Positions 1 to 9,105 of a DNA stretch of 64,000 nucleotides are shown here, one piece after another. The translations under genes and the position numbers were made by a program. Positions within the stretch are counted from its first letter, which is position 1. The number at the start of each line of letters is the position of its first letter. Source of the stretch: JAKPAM01 sp047601745 (GTDB taxonomy: Bacteria; Pseudomonadota; Gammaproteobacteria; Burkholderiales; Burkholderiaceae_E); assembly GCA_047601745.1 (NCBI GenBank), contig JASGIS010000001.1:5518001-5582000 (forward strand), given 5' to 3'. The notes below the pieces were generated by a model that saw only the letters and a program-made list of their open reading frames with translations, ran no database searches and was not told the DNA's origin.

Positions 1-833
1 TTGAACAGGTGGTTCTGCGACTGGCCGTTGCGGCGCGCGTCGCGGATCAGGCTCATCGACAGCTCGGCGTACTGGATGCCCATTTCCTCCTCGCCGCATT
101 CGCCGAGCGTGCGCCCGTCGAAACCGATCAATGCCGAATGGCCGAAGTACGAATACACGCCGTCGAATCCGGCCGCGTTGGCGACCGCCACGTACGTGTT
201 GTTCATGAAGGCCATCGCCTTGGACACCATGATCTGCTGGTCCTTGGCCGGATACATGTAGCCCTGGCAGCGGACGATCAGCTCGGCGCCGCGCATCGCG
301 CAGTCCCGCCAGATCTCGGGGTAATTGCCGTCGTCGCAGATGATCAGGCTGATCTTCATGCCCTTGGGGCCGTCGGAGACATAAGTGCAGTCGCCCGGAT
401 ACCAGCCCTCGATCGGCACCCACGGCATGATCTTGCGGTACTTCTGGACGATCTCGCCCCGGTCGTTCATCAGGATCAGCGTGTTGTACGGCGCCTTGTT
501 CGGGTGTTCTTCGTGGCGCTCGCCGGTCAGCGAGAACACGCCCCAGACCTTGGCGCGGCGGCAGGCGTCCGCGAAGATCGCGGTCTCTTCCCCGGGGACC
601 ATCGACGCGGTGTCGTACATCTCCTTCGCGTCGTACATGATGCCGTGCGTCGAATACTCAGGGAAGATCACCAGATCCATGCCCGGCAGGCCCTTCTTCA
701 TGCCGACCAGCATCTCGCCGATCCGGCGGGCGTTGTCCAGCACCTCGGCCCGGGTATGCAGCCGCGGCATCTTGTAGTTGACGACCGCGACGCCGACGCA
801 ATCGTTGCTGCTCGAGATATCTCCGTGTCTCAC
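1..833 (-). CDS. amiE: Aliphatic amidase AmiE (3' end outside window)
   Basis: Hydrolyses short aliphatic amides to the acid plus ammonia in the cytoplasm (nitrilase superfamily). The reverse-strand translation begins VRHGDISSSNDCVGVAVVNY and follows the AmiE family closely for about 277 residues. The complete enzyme is normally about 346 residues, so the C-terminus lies off the left edge. The nitrilase triad is visible: Glu in FPEYS, Lys in QKYRK and Cys in IICDDGNYPEIW. The start is GTG at 831-833 with an AGGAGA ribosome site at 842-847. A terminator-like hairpin sits just upstream, which suggests control by attenuation. A LysR gene is divergent. Identification is from recall of the family and is strong. 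Confidence 0.95.
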   Translation of the reverse strand, partial: MRHGDISSSNDCVGVAVVNYKMPRLHTRAEVLDNARRIGEMLVGMKKGLPGMDLVIFPEYSTHGIMYDAKEMYDTASMVPGEETAIFADACRRAKVWGVFSLTGERHEEHPNKAPYNTLILMNDRGEIVQKYRKIMPWVPIEGWYPGDCTYVSDGPKGMKISLIICDDGNYPEIWRDCAMRGAELIVRCQGYMYPAKDQQIMVSKAMAFMNNTYVAVANAAGFDGVYSYFGHSALIGFDGRTLGECGEEEMGIQYAELSMSLIRDARRNGQSQNHLF

Positions 834-1159
834 GTCCGTTTCTCCTGAAAACGAAAAAGCCCGACCCGGCGTCCATGCCGGCTCGGGCCCTGTTGCCCAT
901 GCCCCGCCGGCGGAACCGGCGACGGGGTCGAAGACCGCGCGCGAGCGCTCGACCTGCCCCGACCATACCCGGGCGTTCGGGGCGCAGACATACGTCATCC
1001 GCCGCATTGACAGCCCGCCGGCGGGCGCGGCAGTTGCGTCGTACGAGCCCGCCCCGGCCGTGCACGGTGTCAGCTAAAGTGCTGTCGAGAAACATGACAT
1101 TGGGCGGTACCGGTTCGCGCGAATCGATTCGGCGTGACGGATCCCAAGGAGGAGCAACA
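834..1159. promoter_or_regulatory. Divergent amiE/LysR regulatory region
   Basis: This 326-bp non-coding stretch separates amiE (leftward) from the LysR gene (rightward). Besides the terminator hairpin, the minus strand can form a second hairpin from 927 to 902: CCCC and GGGG outer arms with a GCCGG/CCGGC inner stem. The CCGGC of its 3' arm could instead pair with GCCGG in the 5' arm of the terminator stem, giving a candidate antiterminator. No convincing -10/-35 pair was identified. The LysR ribosome site AAGGAGG is at 1146-1152. Confidence 0.5.
854..888 (-). terminator. Intrinsic-terminator-like hairpin in the amiE leader
   Basis: Read on the minus strand, GCCCGAGCCGGC (888-877), a six-base loop ATGGAC and GCCGGGTCGGGC (870-859) form a 12-bp stem with one mismatch. 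Five T residues follow directly (858-854). The element lies seven bases before the AGGAGA site of amiE, in the 5' leader and not behind a gene. In Pseudomonas aeruginosa amiE is known to be controlled by AmiR (ANTAR protein) antitermination at a leader terminator, so this is probably the equivalent attenuator. The loop has A at position 1 and G at position 4, as in ANTAR-type hexaloops; that match may be chance. Confidence 0.7.
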
Positions 1160-2131
1160 GTGGATCTGCGCCAGTTGAACCAGTTCGTCGTGGTCGCCGA
1201 AGAGCAGGCGTTTCGCCGGGCCGCGCAGCGCCTGTGCATGGCGCAGCCGCCGCTGTCGGTGGCGATCCGCAAGCTCGAGGAGGAAGTCGGGCATTCGCTG
1301 TTCGTTCGCACCCGGCACGGCGTGACGCTGACGGCCGCCGGCGTCGCCGCCTACGAGACCGCCAAACGATGCCTGCGCGCGGCCGAGGAAGTGTCGCAGG
1401 CGGCGATGCGCGCGGCCGCGGGCGCGCACGGGACGATCCGGATCGGCTTCGTCGGCTCGGTGACCTTCGGCCTGATGCCGACGCTGGTGGCGGCGTTCGG
1501 GCGCCGGCATCCGTGCGTCAAGATCGAAGTCCGCGAAGGCTCCAACGCGGAGCTCCACGAAGCGCTGCGCCGCGACGAGATCGACGTGGCCCTCGTCAGG
1601 CTACCGGTCGCGCGGCCCGCGGGGATCCGCTTCGAGATCGTCGAGGACGACGTCCTGTGCGCGGCGCTGCCGGCCGGACATCGGCTGCTGCACGCGCCGG
1701 CGGTTCGCGTCGCCGATCTGAAATCCGAGCGGCTGATCGGCTATTCGCCGAGCCGCGCGAATGCGCTGTACATCGCGGCGCTGCAAGTGTTCCAGCAGGC
1801 GCCGCCGGCGCCCGACTTCGCGCTGGAGGCCGTGCAGGTCACAGCGATGATCGGCCTGGTCGAAGCCAAGCTGGGACTCGCGCTCATTCCGTCGGCCATG
1901 GCATCGCACTACGTGGGCCGGGTCGGTTTCCGCAGGATCGTCGACCTGCCCGACACGGCCCGGATCAGCGTCGCGGCCGCGTATCGGGACAGCGAGCCGG
2001 GCAGCGGCGACGCGAGCGTGCTGGGCAGCTTCCTGTCGCTGGCGCGACGCCACTACGACGAGCAAGCGCCCCGTGCCGATCCGCTCGCCGCCGCTCAGTC
2101 GGTCGACGCCGGTGCCGCCGGGAACGGCTGA
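1160..2131 (+). CDS. LysR-family transcriptional regulator
   Basis: A 323-residue LysR-type regulator. The N-terminal winged helix-turn-helix spans about residues 1-60 (DLRQLNQFVVVAEEQAFRRA, then AQPPLSVAIRKLEEEVG). The LysR substrate-binding fold begins near residue 90 (GTIRIGFVGSVTFGLMP). The reading frame is open upstream to 875, but the GTG at 1160 has a strong AAGGAGG site eight bases before it and gives the standard LysR N-terminus. It is divergent from amiE and may regulate it, although amidase control in known systems uses AmiC/AmiR. Its last 37 bp overlap the 3' end of the convergent DUF6351 gene. The effector is unknown. Confidence 0.9.
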   Translation: MDLRQLNQFVVVAEEQAFRRAAQRLCMAQPPLSVAIRKLEEEVGHSLFVRTRHGVTLTAAGVAAYETAKRCLRAAEEVSQAAMRAAAGAHGTIRIGFVGSVTFGLMPTLVAAFGRRHPCVKIEVREGSNAELHEALRRDEIDVALVRLPVARPAGIRFEIVEDDVLCAALPAGHRLLHAPAVRVADLKSERLIGYSPSRANALYIAALQVFQQAPPAPDFALEAVQVTAMIGLVEAKLGLALIPSAMASHYVGRVGFRRIVDLPDTARISVAAAYRDSEPGSGDASVLGSFLSLARRHYDEQAPRADPLAAAQSVDAGAAGNG

Positions 2132-4563
2132 CCCCCGGGCCCCGCCGCGAAGTTCAGCGGACCGACCGCCGCCTCCTGACCGACGCCCGGCTTGGACCAA
2201 TCGCACACGCCATCGCCGAATACCGCCTGCAGCCGCGCGAGCTGACCGGCATCGAGCCGGCCGCCGTAGTCGGCCGCGTCGATCGGCTTGAGCTGGCATT
2301 TGAGGACGTTCTCGGCCAGCGGTCCGCCGGCCACGCGGCGCGGCGACGACGACGCCTTCAGGAACGGATCGGCATCGCAGACCGCCGCGTCGGTGACCTT
2401 CGTGCCTTGCGCGACGTCGGTCGACAGCAGGCAGAAATCGGTCGCGGCCGCCGGCTTCGCCGAGCGCACCTTCTGCTCGATCGGCGCCGCGCTGCCGTCG
2501 GCCGCCAGCGTCGTCAGCCATTGATCCATCACCGTGAACGCCTGCGGCGCCAGCACCGGCGACTGCAGGCCGCCGCGACCGAAGCGCCACATCACCTGGT
2601 TGCCGTGATCGCCGAACTCCCGGTCGAGCCGGTCGCGGATCGAGAAGCTGCGCCACACGTAGTGGATCGGAATCACGCTGGGCGCGACGCTGCCCGGCTG
2701 CGTGACCAGCCCCGAATCGTCCCAGCCGCGCATGTCGATGACGGCGGTCTTGGCCAGGTTGCGCCCGCTCATCACGATGCCGGCCCGATAGGCGACCGAC
2801 AGCGCCTGCGCATCGGCGACCGTGCGCGCGGCCGACGGTTGGCTGTCCTTGTCGCTGCCGCCGGCGATCTCGTTCAGCGTGACGAACTCTTCGGCGGTGA
2901 TCGCGCCGGACAGCAGCGCCCCGAGCCCGTACTGCACGCCGACGTTGTCGCGGGTGTCGAGCGCGTGGATGCCGTCCGGCGCCTTGCCGAAGACCGATGC
3001 CGCCCAGTCCCACGCGCTGCAGCGGGCGCCGTTGGGATTGGTCGCCGGATCGTAGACCAGGCCGGCCGGAAGCTGGCAGTTGTTGGTCTGCGCGCCGGGC
3101 GCGAGGATCGTGCCGGTCGCGTTGTCGACGACCAGCCGCTGCACGTAGTTGCCGACCTTCGAGTTGCTGCCGAACGCGTTGTACCAGCCGTGGCAGCCGG
3201 TCTGGTCCGGATGGCCGTTGATCGCCGCCTTCTTCGCGTTGATCTCGGCCGGAGCCAGGCCGGCCATCAGCGCCGACCACTGCGGCTTCTGGTACGCCTC
3301 GACCAGCACCACGCAGTCGCCGACCTCGATGCTGGTGGTTTCCGAATCCGGATACGCGCACGAGATCGTGATGCCGTCGACGAGACCCGGCTGGATCGAC
3401 GCGTTCATGTTCGAGTTGATCGAACCGCCCGAGCAGCCGTTGCCCATCGTGAAGCGGATCGGCCCGTAGCGGTCGCCGATGTGCTCCTTCATCATCATCA
3501 CCGTCTCGGTCATCATCACCCGGTTCGAGTTGATCGCCGAGTCGGTCATGCTGTTCATCGCGACCATGTAGCCGCTCGCCAGCGCCGAATCGCTGCCCGA
3601 CCACGCGGTCGCGGGCCGGATCTGGCGCCGCGGCTGGCCGGTGCTCGCGCCGAACTGATACAGCAGCTTGCCGTTCCATTGCGGCTGCGGCGCCGTCGCG
3701 GTCCACGGCCGGTTCGGATCGAACAGCACCGCGATGTCGTAGATGCCGCGGTTCATCGTGCCGCGCTCGACGCGCACGATGTAAGGCACCTGCACGCCCT
3801 GGTCGGTGGTGACGCTCGCCAGGTCGTCCGGCGCGGCCTGGCCGACCGTGTAGGGCTTGAAGCAGGGGTTGGCCGGCGGCGACGCGCTGGTCGCCGGGCT
3901 GGGATTGTCGAACGCCACCGTCGGCGACGGATCGGGCAGTCCGGTCGAACAGCCCGCGGCGGTCGTCCGGTAATACAGCTTGTATTCGGTCGCGATGCTG
4001 CACCGGGCGTCGGCCGCCGCGCTGCCGAGTCCGCTGGCGTTGGTCGCCGGCGACGTCGCGGTCGCGCCCTGCGGCGTCGTCGTCGCGCAGAAGAACGGCA
4101 CGATCTGCGGGCCCGAGAACACCGGCCCGCCGAGCGAGGCGTTGGTGATCGTCAGCTTGCTCGCGCGGGCCGAATCGGCCTTCGCCTCGACGACGTTGCC
4201 GCCTTCGACCAGGCCGGTGACGACGCCGGTGACGCGGCCGTCGGCGCGCGGCGCGAACGCCGACGATTGGTCGACGCCGTTGACCTGGACCTTCAGCGAG
4301 GTCGCCGGCGAACCGGCGGGCAGCACGACCTCGACCAGCGCATCGCCGCCGCTGACGAGATCGGCGCGGTTCGTCAGCGTCCTGATCTGCAGCGGCTGGT
4401 CGTCATCGCCGTCGCTGCTTCCTCCGCAGCCGGCCAGCGGCAGCCACAGCGCCGCGGCCGCGAGCGCGAGCGCCGGCCGGCCCGCGCCGGCCCTGTGATG
4501 GCCGGCGGACCGGCCGGATCCGGCGACCGCGCGACGGCCGCCATCGTTGACGGATGTCCTCAT
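2095..4563 (-). CDS. DUF6351-like exported lipoprotein, probable alpha/beta hydrolase
   Basis: An 822-residue protein with an N-terminal lipoprotein signal: a positively charged stretch, ALALAAAALWLPLAGC as hydrophobic core and lipobox, then a Gly/Ser/Asp-rich linker. It resembles the family I know as DUF6351. A nucleophile-elbow-like GNGCSGGS near the middle, and many cysteines that could form disulfides, suggest a secreted serine hydrolase; no substrate is established. The start at 4563 is chosen because a GGAGGAG site precedes it, giving 19 residues fewer than the longest frame. It lies 25 bp downstream of the tannase-family gene on the same strand, so the two are probably one operon of exported esterases. 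Confidence 0.75.
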   Translation of the reverse strand: MRTSVNDGGRRAVAGSGRSAGHHRAGAGRPALALAAAALWLPLAGCGGSSDGDDDQPLQIRTLTNRADLVSGGDALVEVVLPAGSPATSLKVQVNGVDQSSAFAPRADGRVTGVVTGLVEGGNVVEAKADSARASKLTITNASLGGPVFSGPQIVPFFCATTTPQGATATSPATNASGLGSAAADARCSIATEYKLYYRTTAAGCSTGLPDPSPTVAFDNPSPATSASPPANPCFKPYTVGQAAPDDLASVTTDQGVQVPYIVRVERGTMNRGIYDIAVLFDPNRPWTATAPQPQWNGKLLYQFGASTGQPRRQIRPATAWSGSDSALASGYMVAMNSMTDSAINSNRVMMTETVMMMKEHIGDRYGPIRFTMGNGCSGGSINSNMNASIQPGLVDGITISCAYPDSETTSIEVGDCVVLVEAYQKPQWSALMAGLAPAEINAKKAAINGHPDQTGCHGWYNAFGSNSKVGNYVQRLVVDNATGTILAPGAQTNNCQLPAGLVYDPATNPNGARCSAWDWAASVFGKAPDGIHALDTRDNVGVQYGLGALLSGAITAEEFVTLNEIAGGSDKDSQPSAARTVADAQALSVAYRAGIVMSGRNLAKTAVIDMRGWDDSGLVTQPGSVAPSVIPIHYVWRSFSIRDRLDREFGDHGNQVMWRFGRGGLQSPVLAPQAFTVMDQWLTTLAADGSAAPIEQKVRSAKPAAATDFCLLSTDVAQGTKVTDAAVCDADPFLKASSSPRRVAGGPLAENVLKCQLKPIDAADYGGRLDAGQLARLQAVFGDGVCDWSKPGVGQEAAVGPLNFAAGPGGQPFPAAPASTD

Positions 4564-4588
4564 CGTCTCCTCCTCGTTCTTCGTTCGA

Positions 4589-6313
4589 TCAGTTCGCGGC
4601 GCAGACGAAGCTGGCGGCATCGTTCACGTCGCCGCTGCCCTTGTACTTCGCCCATTGCGGGTAAGGACACAGCGGACGCGAGCGCGCCGCGACCCCGAAA
4701 TAGCCGGGCGCGCTGGCCGAGGCCGGAATCGCATCGGGCGCGACGCCATGCTCGACCCATTCGACCAGCGGCGTGAACGCGTCGAAGCGATCCGTCGCCG
4801 GACCTCCGGAACAATGATTCATCTGAGGCACTTTGAAAAGACGCACGAAACGCGCGGCCGTCCCGCCCTCCTTCGCATCGATCGCGTCGAACCACCGGGC
4901 GCTGTCGTTCGAGTTGTGCGACGAGTCGGCGGTCCCGTGATAGACGATCAGCTTGCCGCCGCGCCGGGCGAACGCGCCGAGATCCGCCGAATTCGCGAGG
5001 CCGTAGCTCTTGGCCGATTCGGTATACAGCGGCGTGGTCGCCGAAATCAGCCGCTCGGTGTCGTCGATGTCGAAGTTCAACTCGTAATCGATGTACTGGT
5101 CGGCGGACACCGGCTGGGGAGGCGTCCGCCATACCAGCGCGTGCTGCGGCACGCTGAGCGTCACCTTGATCGCGTTGTTGACGTCGGACGCGTAGCTGCC
5201 CAGCCACCAACTGCGGAAACCGCCGTTGAACGTCGCCCCGTTCATGCCGCCGATGCCGGGATCCCAGGAGTTGCCGACATAGAGCTGCTGCCCGGTCGAC
5301 GTCTTCGGCCCCGCGATCGCCTTGCTGAACGCGGACACCTGCTCGGCGCTCAGGCAGCCCGGCGCCTTCGCGCCCGTGCAGGTGACGGCGGCCAGCTTCG
5401 GTTGCACGACGGCGTCCGTGCAGGCCGCATCGTTGTGCGCGATGCCGTCGGCCAGGCCGTCGAGCGCGTCGCAGGCCTGCAGCACGGCATCCGATATCAA
5501 CTGGACGTCGGCGTCGGTGAAGGTCTTGTTGATCAGCGGCACGCCGTTCGCGTCGACCTGCCCGGCCGCCTGCGCCAGCGGCGCGAAGGTCTTCAGCAGA
5601 TACGGCGCATACGACGCGTGATACGGCAGGCTGATGGCCGGCGCGCCGGCGACGATGCCGTCGAAATTCTCCGGAAAACGCTGCGACATCAGCGCCGCTT
5701 CGCGGCCGCCCTCCGAGCAGCCGACGAAATAGGACTTGCTCGGCGCCTGCGCATAGTATTTGGTGACGAAGTCCTTGCCGATCCGCGCCGTCAGGTCATA
5801 AGCGCGGTAGCCGAAGTCGATGCGGGCGATCGGATCCATGCCGTACGACGACACGCCGCCGGACGCCGGGATGTCGTTGACGGCGTTGTCGTGGCCGGAA
5901 TCGGTCGCCACCACCGCGTAGCCCCGCTGCAGCGCGTTGGCCGTCTGCTGGCCGCCGAGCGCGCCGTTCGCGTCGGGCAGCGTCCCGTTCGAGCCGCCGC
6001 CGCCCTGCATGAAATAACGGCCGTTCCACGGCGTCGGCATCCGCAGCCGAAACTTCACCGCGTACGGCTTGCCGTCGACGGCGCCGGTGCGCTCGTTCAT
6101 CGCCCCGATGATGTGGCAATGCTGCGGCGTGCTGCCCGAGGACGCGACCAGCTCGGATGTCAGCACGCGCATGCTGTCGACGCCGGGCGGCAGCGCCTTG
6201 GCCACCGCGGCGCCGACCTCGCCGCAGGCCAGCGGTTCCGGATCATGGCTGCTTCCGCCGCAGCCGGCCAGCGCCATCGCGCCGCTGATGACGATCAGGG
6301 CTTTCGCACCCAT
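4589..6313 (-). CDS. Tannase/feruloyl esterase family lipoprotein
   Basis: A 574-residue exported serine esterase of the tannase family (tannases, feruloyl esterases, MHETase). The signal MGAKALIVISGAMALAGC ends in a lipobox. The nucleophile elbow is GCSEGGR, with the flanking Cys that pairs with the Cys next to the catalytic His (QMNHCSGGP near the C-terminus), the CS-D-HC arrangement typical of the family. The acid residue is probably in the HGTADSS segment. The start at 6313 has a GGAGG site eight bases upstream. It is the first gene of a two-gene operon. The substrate (gallate esters, hydroxycinnamate esters or synthetic aryl esters) cannot be read from sequence. Confidence 0.9.
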   Translation of the reverse strand: MGAKALIVISGAMALAGCGGSSHDPEPLACGEVGAAVAKALPPGVDSMRVLTSELVASSGSTPQHCHIIGAMNERTGAVDGKPYAVKFRLRMPTPWNGRYFMQGGGGSNGTLPDANGALGGQQTANALQRGYAVVATDSGHDNAVNDIPASGGVSSYGMDPIARIDFGYRAYDLTARIGKDFVTKYYAQAPSKSYFVGCSEGGREAALMSQRFPENFDGIVAGAPAISLPYHASYAPYLLKTFAPLAQAAGQVDANGVPLINKTFTDADVQLISDAVLQACDALDGLADGIAHNDAACTDAVVQPKLAAVTCTGAKAPGCLSAEQVSAFSKAIAGPKTSTGQQLYVGNSWDPGIGGMNGATFNGGFRSWWLGSYASDVNNAIKVTLSVPQHALVWRTPPQPVSADQYIDYELNFDIDDTERLISATTPLYTESAKSYGLANSADLGAFARRGGKLIVYHGTADSSHNSNDSARWFDAIDAKEGGTAARFVRLFKVPQMNHCSGGPATDRFDAFTPLVEWVEHGVAPDAIPASASAPGYFGVAARSRPLCPYPQWAKYKGSGDVNDAASFVCAAN

Positions 6314-6588
6314 TCGAGCCTCCTCCTGGTTTTCTCGTTCTACCTGCCCGGCGCGGCCGGGTCTGCGCACCGTTACCAGCGGATGCTAGGACGCTCCCCT
6401 TGGGGGTGTCGATTACTTTCGTTGTGAGGGTGTGATAGCCGGAAAGTATCGCGGCCGGCCCGCGCGCCGCCGGCGATCGGCGTGCCGCAGCGCGGCAGGC
6501 AATGCCGCGTTCGACGAAAATTCGACGCTTCGATCGCTAGCGTAGCGCTCCCGCCTGCGGAAGCCGCGCGACGCCCGTCTGTCCTCCG

Positions 6589-8613
6589 ATGCGGCCGACG
6601 CGCGCTCGCCCGCCCGATCCGCCAGCCATCGTGTCGCTTTCCGTCCATCGCCTGTCGTTCCGATTCCTGATCGCCGCCCTGACGCTGCTGTCGCTGTCGC
6701 GGTTCGCGCTGTGCCTGTGGCTGTCGACCCGGGTCGACGCCACGAAGGGCTGGGCGGCGGTGATGACCGGCGGCCTGCGGATCGATGCGAGCCTGCTGGC
6801 GATCTGCATGGCCGTTCCGCTGGTCCTCGCTCCATGGGTCGGCCATCGTCCGCTGGCGATCCGTCTGTCGGCCTGGTGGTATCGGATCGCCTTCGTGCTG
6901 CTCGCGCTTCTCGAGATCGTCACGCCGACGTTCATCGGCGAATACGACACGCGCCCGAACCGGCTGTTCTTCGAATACCTGGTGAGCCCGAAGGAAGTCG
7001 GCGGCATGCTGGTGTCCGCCTATGCGGCCGAACTCGTGATCGGCGCGGTCTGCCTGGCCGCCGCCGCGGCGTTCGCCGTGTTCTGGCTGCCGACGACGAT
7101 CCGGCCGCGGAATTCGGCGGCCGGACTGGACCAGTTCGCATCGCCGATGCGCTGGCGCTGGCGGATTCCGGCGACGCTCGTCACGGCGATCGCGTTGACG
7201 CTGCTCGCCCGCGGGACGCTGGCGCACCGCCCGATCAATCCGTCGACGGTCGCCTTCAGCAACGATGCGCTGGTCAACACGCTGGCCGTCAACTCGCTGT
7301 ACAACGTCGCGCACGCGCTGTACCAGACGACGAGCGAGCGGTCTTCGCGCCAGGCCTACGGCGCGATGCCGATGGACCGGGTCGAGGAGATCGTGCGGCA
7401 GGCGGCCGGACTGACGGGCCCGCCGATCGATCCCCGGCGACCGACGCTGCACGCGCAGACGCCGTCCCGGCCGCGCGACAAACCGCTGCATATCGTCATG
7501 ATCGTGCAGGAAAGCCTGGGCGCGCAGTTCGTCTCGCACCTGGGCGGCCGGCCGCTGACGCCGAACCTGGACAAGCTGGCCGCCCAGGCGTGGACGTTTC
7601 GGCAGGCCTACGCGACCGGAACCCGCTCGGCCCGCGGGCTGGAAGCGCTGACCACCGGCTTCCTGCCCACGCCGTCCGAGGCCGTCCTGAAGCTGCCTCG
7701 CGCGCAGAGCGGCTTCTTCACGCTGGCCGCGCTGCTCGCCCGCCACGGATTCCGGTCGCGGTTCGTCTACGGCGGCGAGGCGCACTTCGACAACATGCGG
7801 GCCTTCTTCCTCGGCAACGGCTTCGACGAGGTCGTCGACCGCCGTCGCTTCGACGCGCCGAAATTCGTCGGCACCTGGGGAGCGTCCGATGAGGACATGT
7901 TCCGCCAGCTCGACCGCCTGTTGACCAACGATCGCGACGACGAACCCCGCCTGACGGTCGCTTTCACCGTATCGAACCATTCGCCCTGGGAGTTTCCGCA
8001 GGACCGCATCCGTCCGGCGGGCGTCGTGCCGGATCGGGACGACGCGGTCCGCTACGCGGACATGGCGCTGGGCGAGTTCTTCGAGCGGGCCCGGCACGCG
8101 AGCTACTGGTCGCGAACCGTGTTCCTGGTCGTCGCCGACCACGATGCGCGAGCTGGCGGCGCCAGCCTGCTGCCGGTCAACAACTTCCACATCCCGGCGC
8201 TGATCCTCGGCGCCGACATCGCGCCGCGCTTCGACGACCGGCTGATCAGCCAGGTCGATCTGGCGCCGACGCTGCTGTCGCTGGCGGGCGTGGCCAGCAC
8301 GCACCCGATGCCCGGCGCGGATCTGACCCGGCGGGATCCGGCGCGCGCGATCATGCAGTTCGGCGACAACTACGGTTACCTGACGCCGGGGCAGCTCACG
8401 GTCCTGGAGCCCGGCAAGGCGCCCAGGGAGTTCGGCGTCGACATGCGCACGCAGCAGCTCGGCGCCGAGCTGCCCGCGGACGCGCAGCGCGCCGACCGCG
8501 CGCGGGCCCATGCGCTGTGGGCGGAATGGGCGTACCGCGAGCAGCGCTACTCGCTCCCCCCGGTCGACGATGCGGCCAAGGGCCGGCCCGACGGACAGCC
8601 GAACCCGCTCTGA
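6589..8613 (+). CDS. LTA synthase-family (sulfatase fold) membrane phosphoglycerol transferase
   Basis: About 674 residues: an N-terminal membrane domain with roughly five hydrophobic helices in residues 20-215, then a periplasmic sulfatase/alkaline-phosphatase fold from about 300. The metal and nucleophile residues line up with LtaS/OpgB enzymes: Glu308 in IVQESLG, candidate nucleophile Thr345 in ATGTRSARG, and Asp517-His518 in VVADHDA. Such enzymes move phosphoglycerol from phosphatidylglycerol to a glycan and release diacylglycerol. The start is uncertain: ATG 6589 and GTG 6631 are in frame, and neither has a good ribosome site. It converges on an operon that includes dgkA. Confidence 0.82.
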   Translation: MRPTRARPPDPPAIVSLSVHRLSFRFLIAALTLLSLSRFALCLWLSTRVDATKGWAAVMTGGLRIDASLLAICMAVPLVLAPWVGHRPLAIRLSAWWYRIAFVLLALLEIVTPTFIGEYDTRPNRLFFEYLVSPKEVGGMLVSAYAAELVIGAVCLAAAAAFAVFWLPTTIRPRNSAAGLDQFASPMRWRWRIPATLVTAIALTLLARGTLAHRPINPSTVAFSNDALVNTLAVNSLYNVAHALYQTTSERSSRQAYGAMPMDRVEEIVRQAAGLTGPPIDPRRPTLHAQTPSRPRDKPLHIVMIVQESLGAQFVSHLGGRPLTPNLDKLAAQAWTFRQAYATGTRSARGLEALTTGFLPTPSEAVLKLPRAQSGFFTLAALLARHGFRSRFVYGGEAHFDNMRAFFLGNGFDEVVDRRRFDAPKFVGTWGASDEDMFRQLDRLLTNDRDDEPRLTVAFTVSNHSPWEFPQDRIRPAGVVPDRDDAVRYADMALGEFFERARHASYWSRTVFLVVADHDARAGGASLLPVNNFHIPALILGADIAPRFDDRLISQVDLAPTLLSLAGVASTHPMPGADLTRRDPARAIMQFGDNYGYLTPGQLTVLEPGKAPREFGVDMRTQQLGAELPADAQRADRARAHALWAEWAYREQRYSLPPVDDAAKGRPDGQPNPL

Positions 8614-8745
8614 CGCGCGCCGGGCTCAAGCACCGACCCGACTCTGCCCGTTGACCAGCCGCTCCATCGCATGATGGACTGACGCTCGATCAGATGCGCT
8701 CGAGAAGGCCGTTGCGATCTCGCGATCCTGGCCGACGATGCGTGA

Positions 8746-9105
8746 TCAGGCGAACGCGCTCCACAGATAGAGTGCGAAGACGAGAACCGATGCCAGGCTC
8801 GCGACGAGCACCGCGCCGGCCAGGCAGTCCTTCGCGAAACCGATCGACTCGTCGCGCTCCGGATGGAGCCTGTCGAGCACGGCTTCGATGGCCGAATTGA
8901 CCAGTTCCAGAGAAAGCACGATCGCGGCCATCGCCGCGAAGACCGCGCACCAGATCAGAGGGGGACGCGCGATCACGCAGAACACGATCACGAGCAACGC
9001 GGCCAGCGATTGGAAGCGGACGCTCTTTTCCGTTCTCCACGCGTTGCGGATCCCGTTGATCGCGAACCCCAGGCGATACCGGAGATTCAGATTCTTGTGT
9101 TCCAC
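8746..9105 (-). CDS. dgkA: Diacylglycerol kinase DgkA
   Basis: A 119-residue integral membrane kinase that phosphorylates diacylglycerol to phosphatidate. The family signature ELVNSAIEAVLDRL is followed by a charged segment (HPERDES) and a final helix. Three membrane helices are evident. The GTG start at 9103-9105 (VEHKNLNLRYRLGFAI) gives the usual N-terminus and overlaps the end of the PAP2 gene by 19 bp, which implies translational coupling. Its neighbours are a PAP2 phosphatase and an EamA protein upstream, and a phosphoglycerol-transferase gene across the convergent junction that would generate its substrate. Confidence 0.93.
   Translation of the reverse strand: MEHKNLNLRYRLGFAINGIRNAWRTEKSVRFQSLAALLVIVFCVIARPPLIWCAVFAAMAAIVLSLELVNSAIEAVLDRLHPERDESIGFAKDCLAGAVLVASLASVLVFALYLWSAFA

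Noticed and set aside
875..1159. N-terminal extension of the LysR gene
   Set aside because: The upstream codons are Arg/Pro-rich and would cover the amiE leader; GTG 1160 has a strong ribosome site and the standard LysR N-terminus.
1234..4776. A very long plus-strand open frame (about 1180 codons) across the LysR and DUF6351 genes
   Set aside because: It is Arg/Gly-rich with no family motifs and is antisense or out of frame to two clearly recognisable genes; a typical GC-rich shadow frame.
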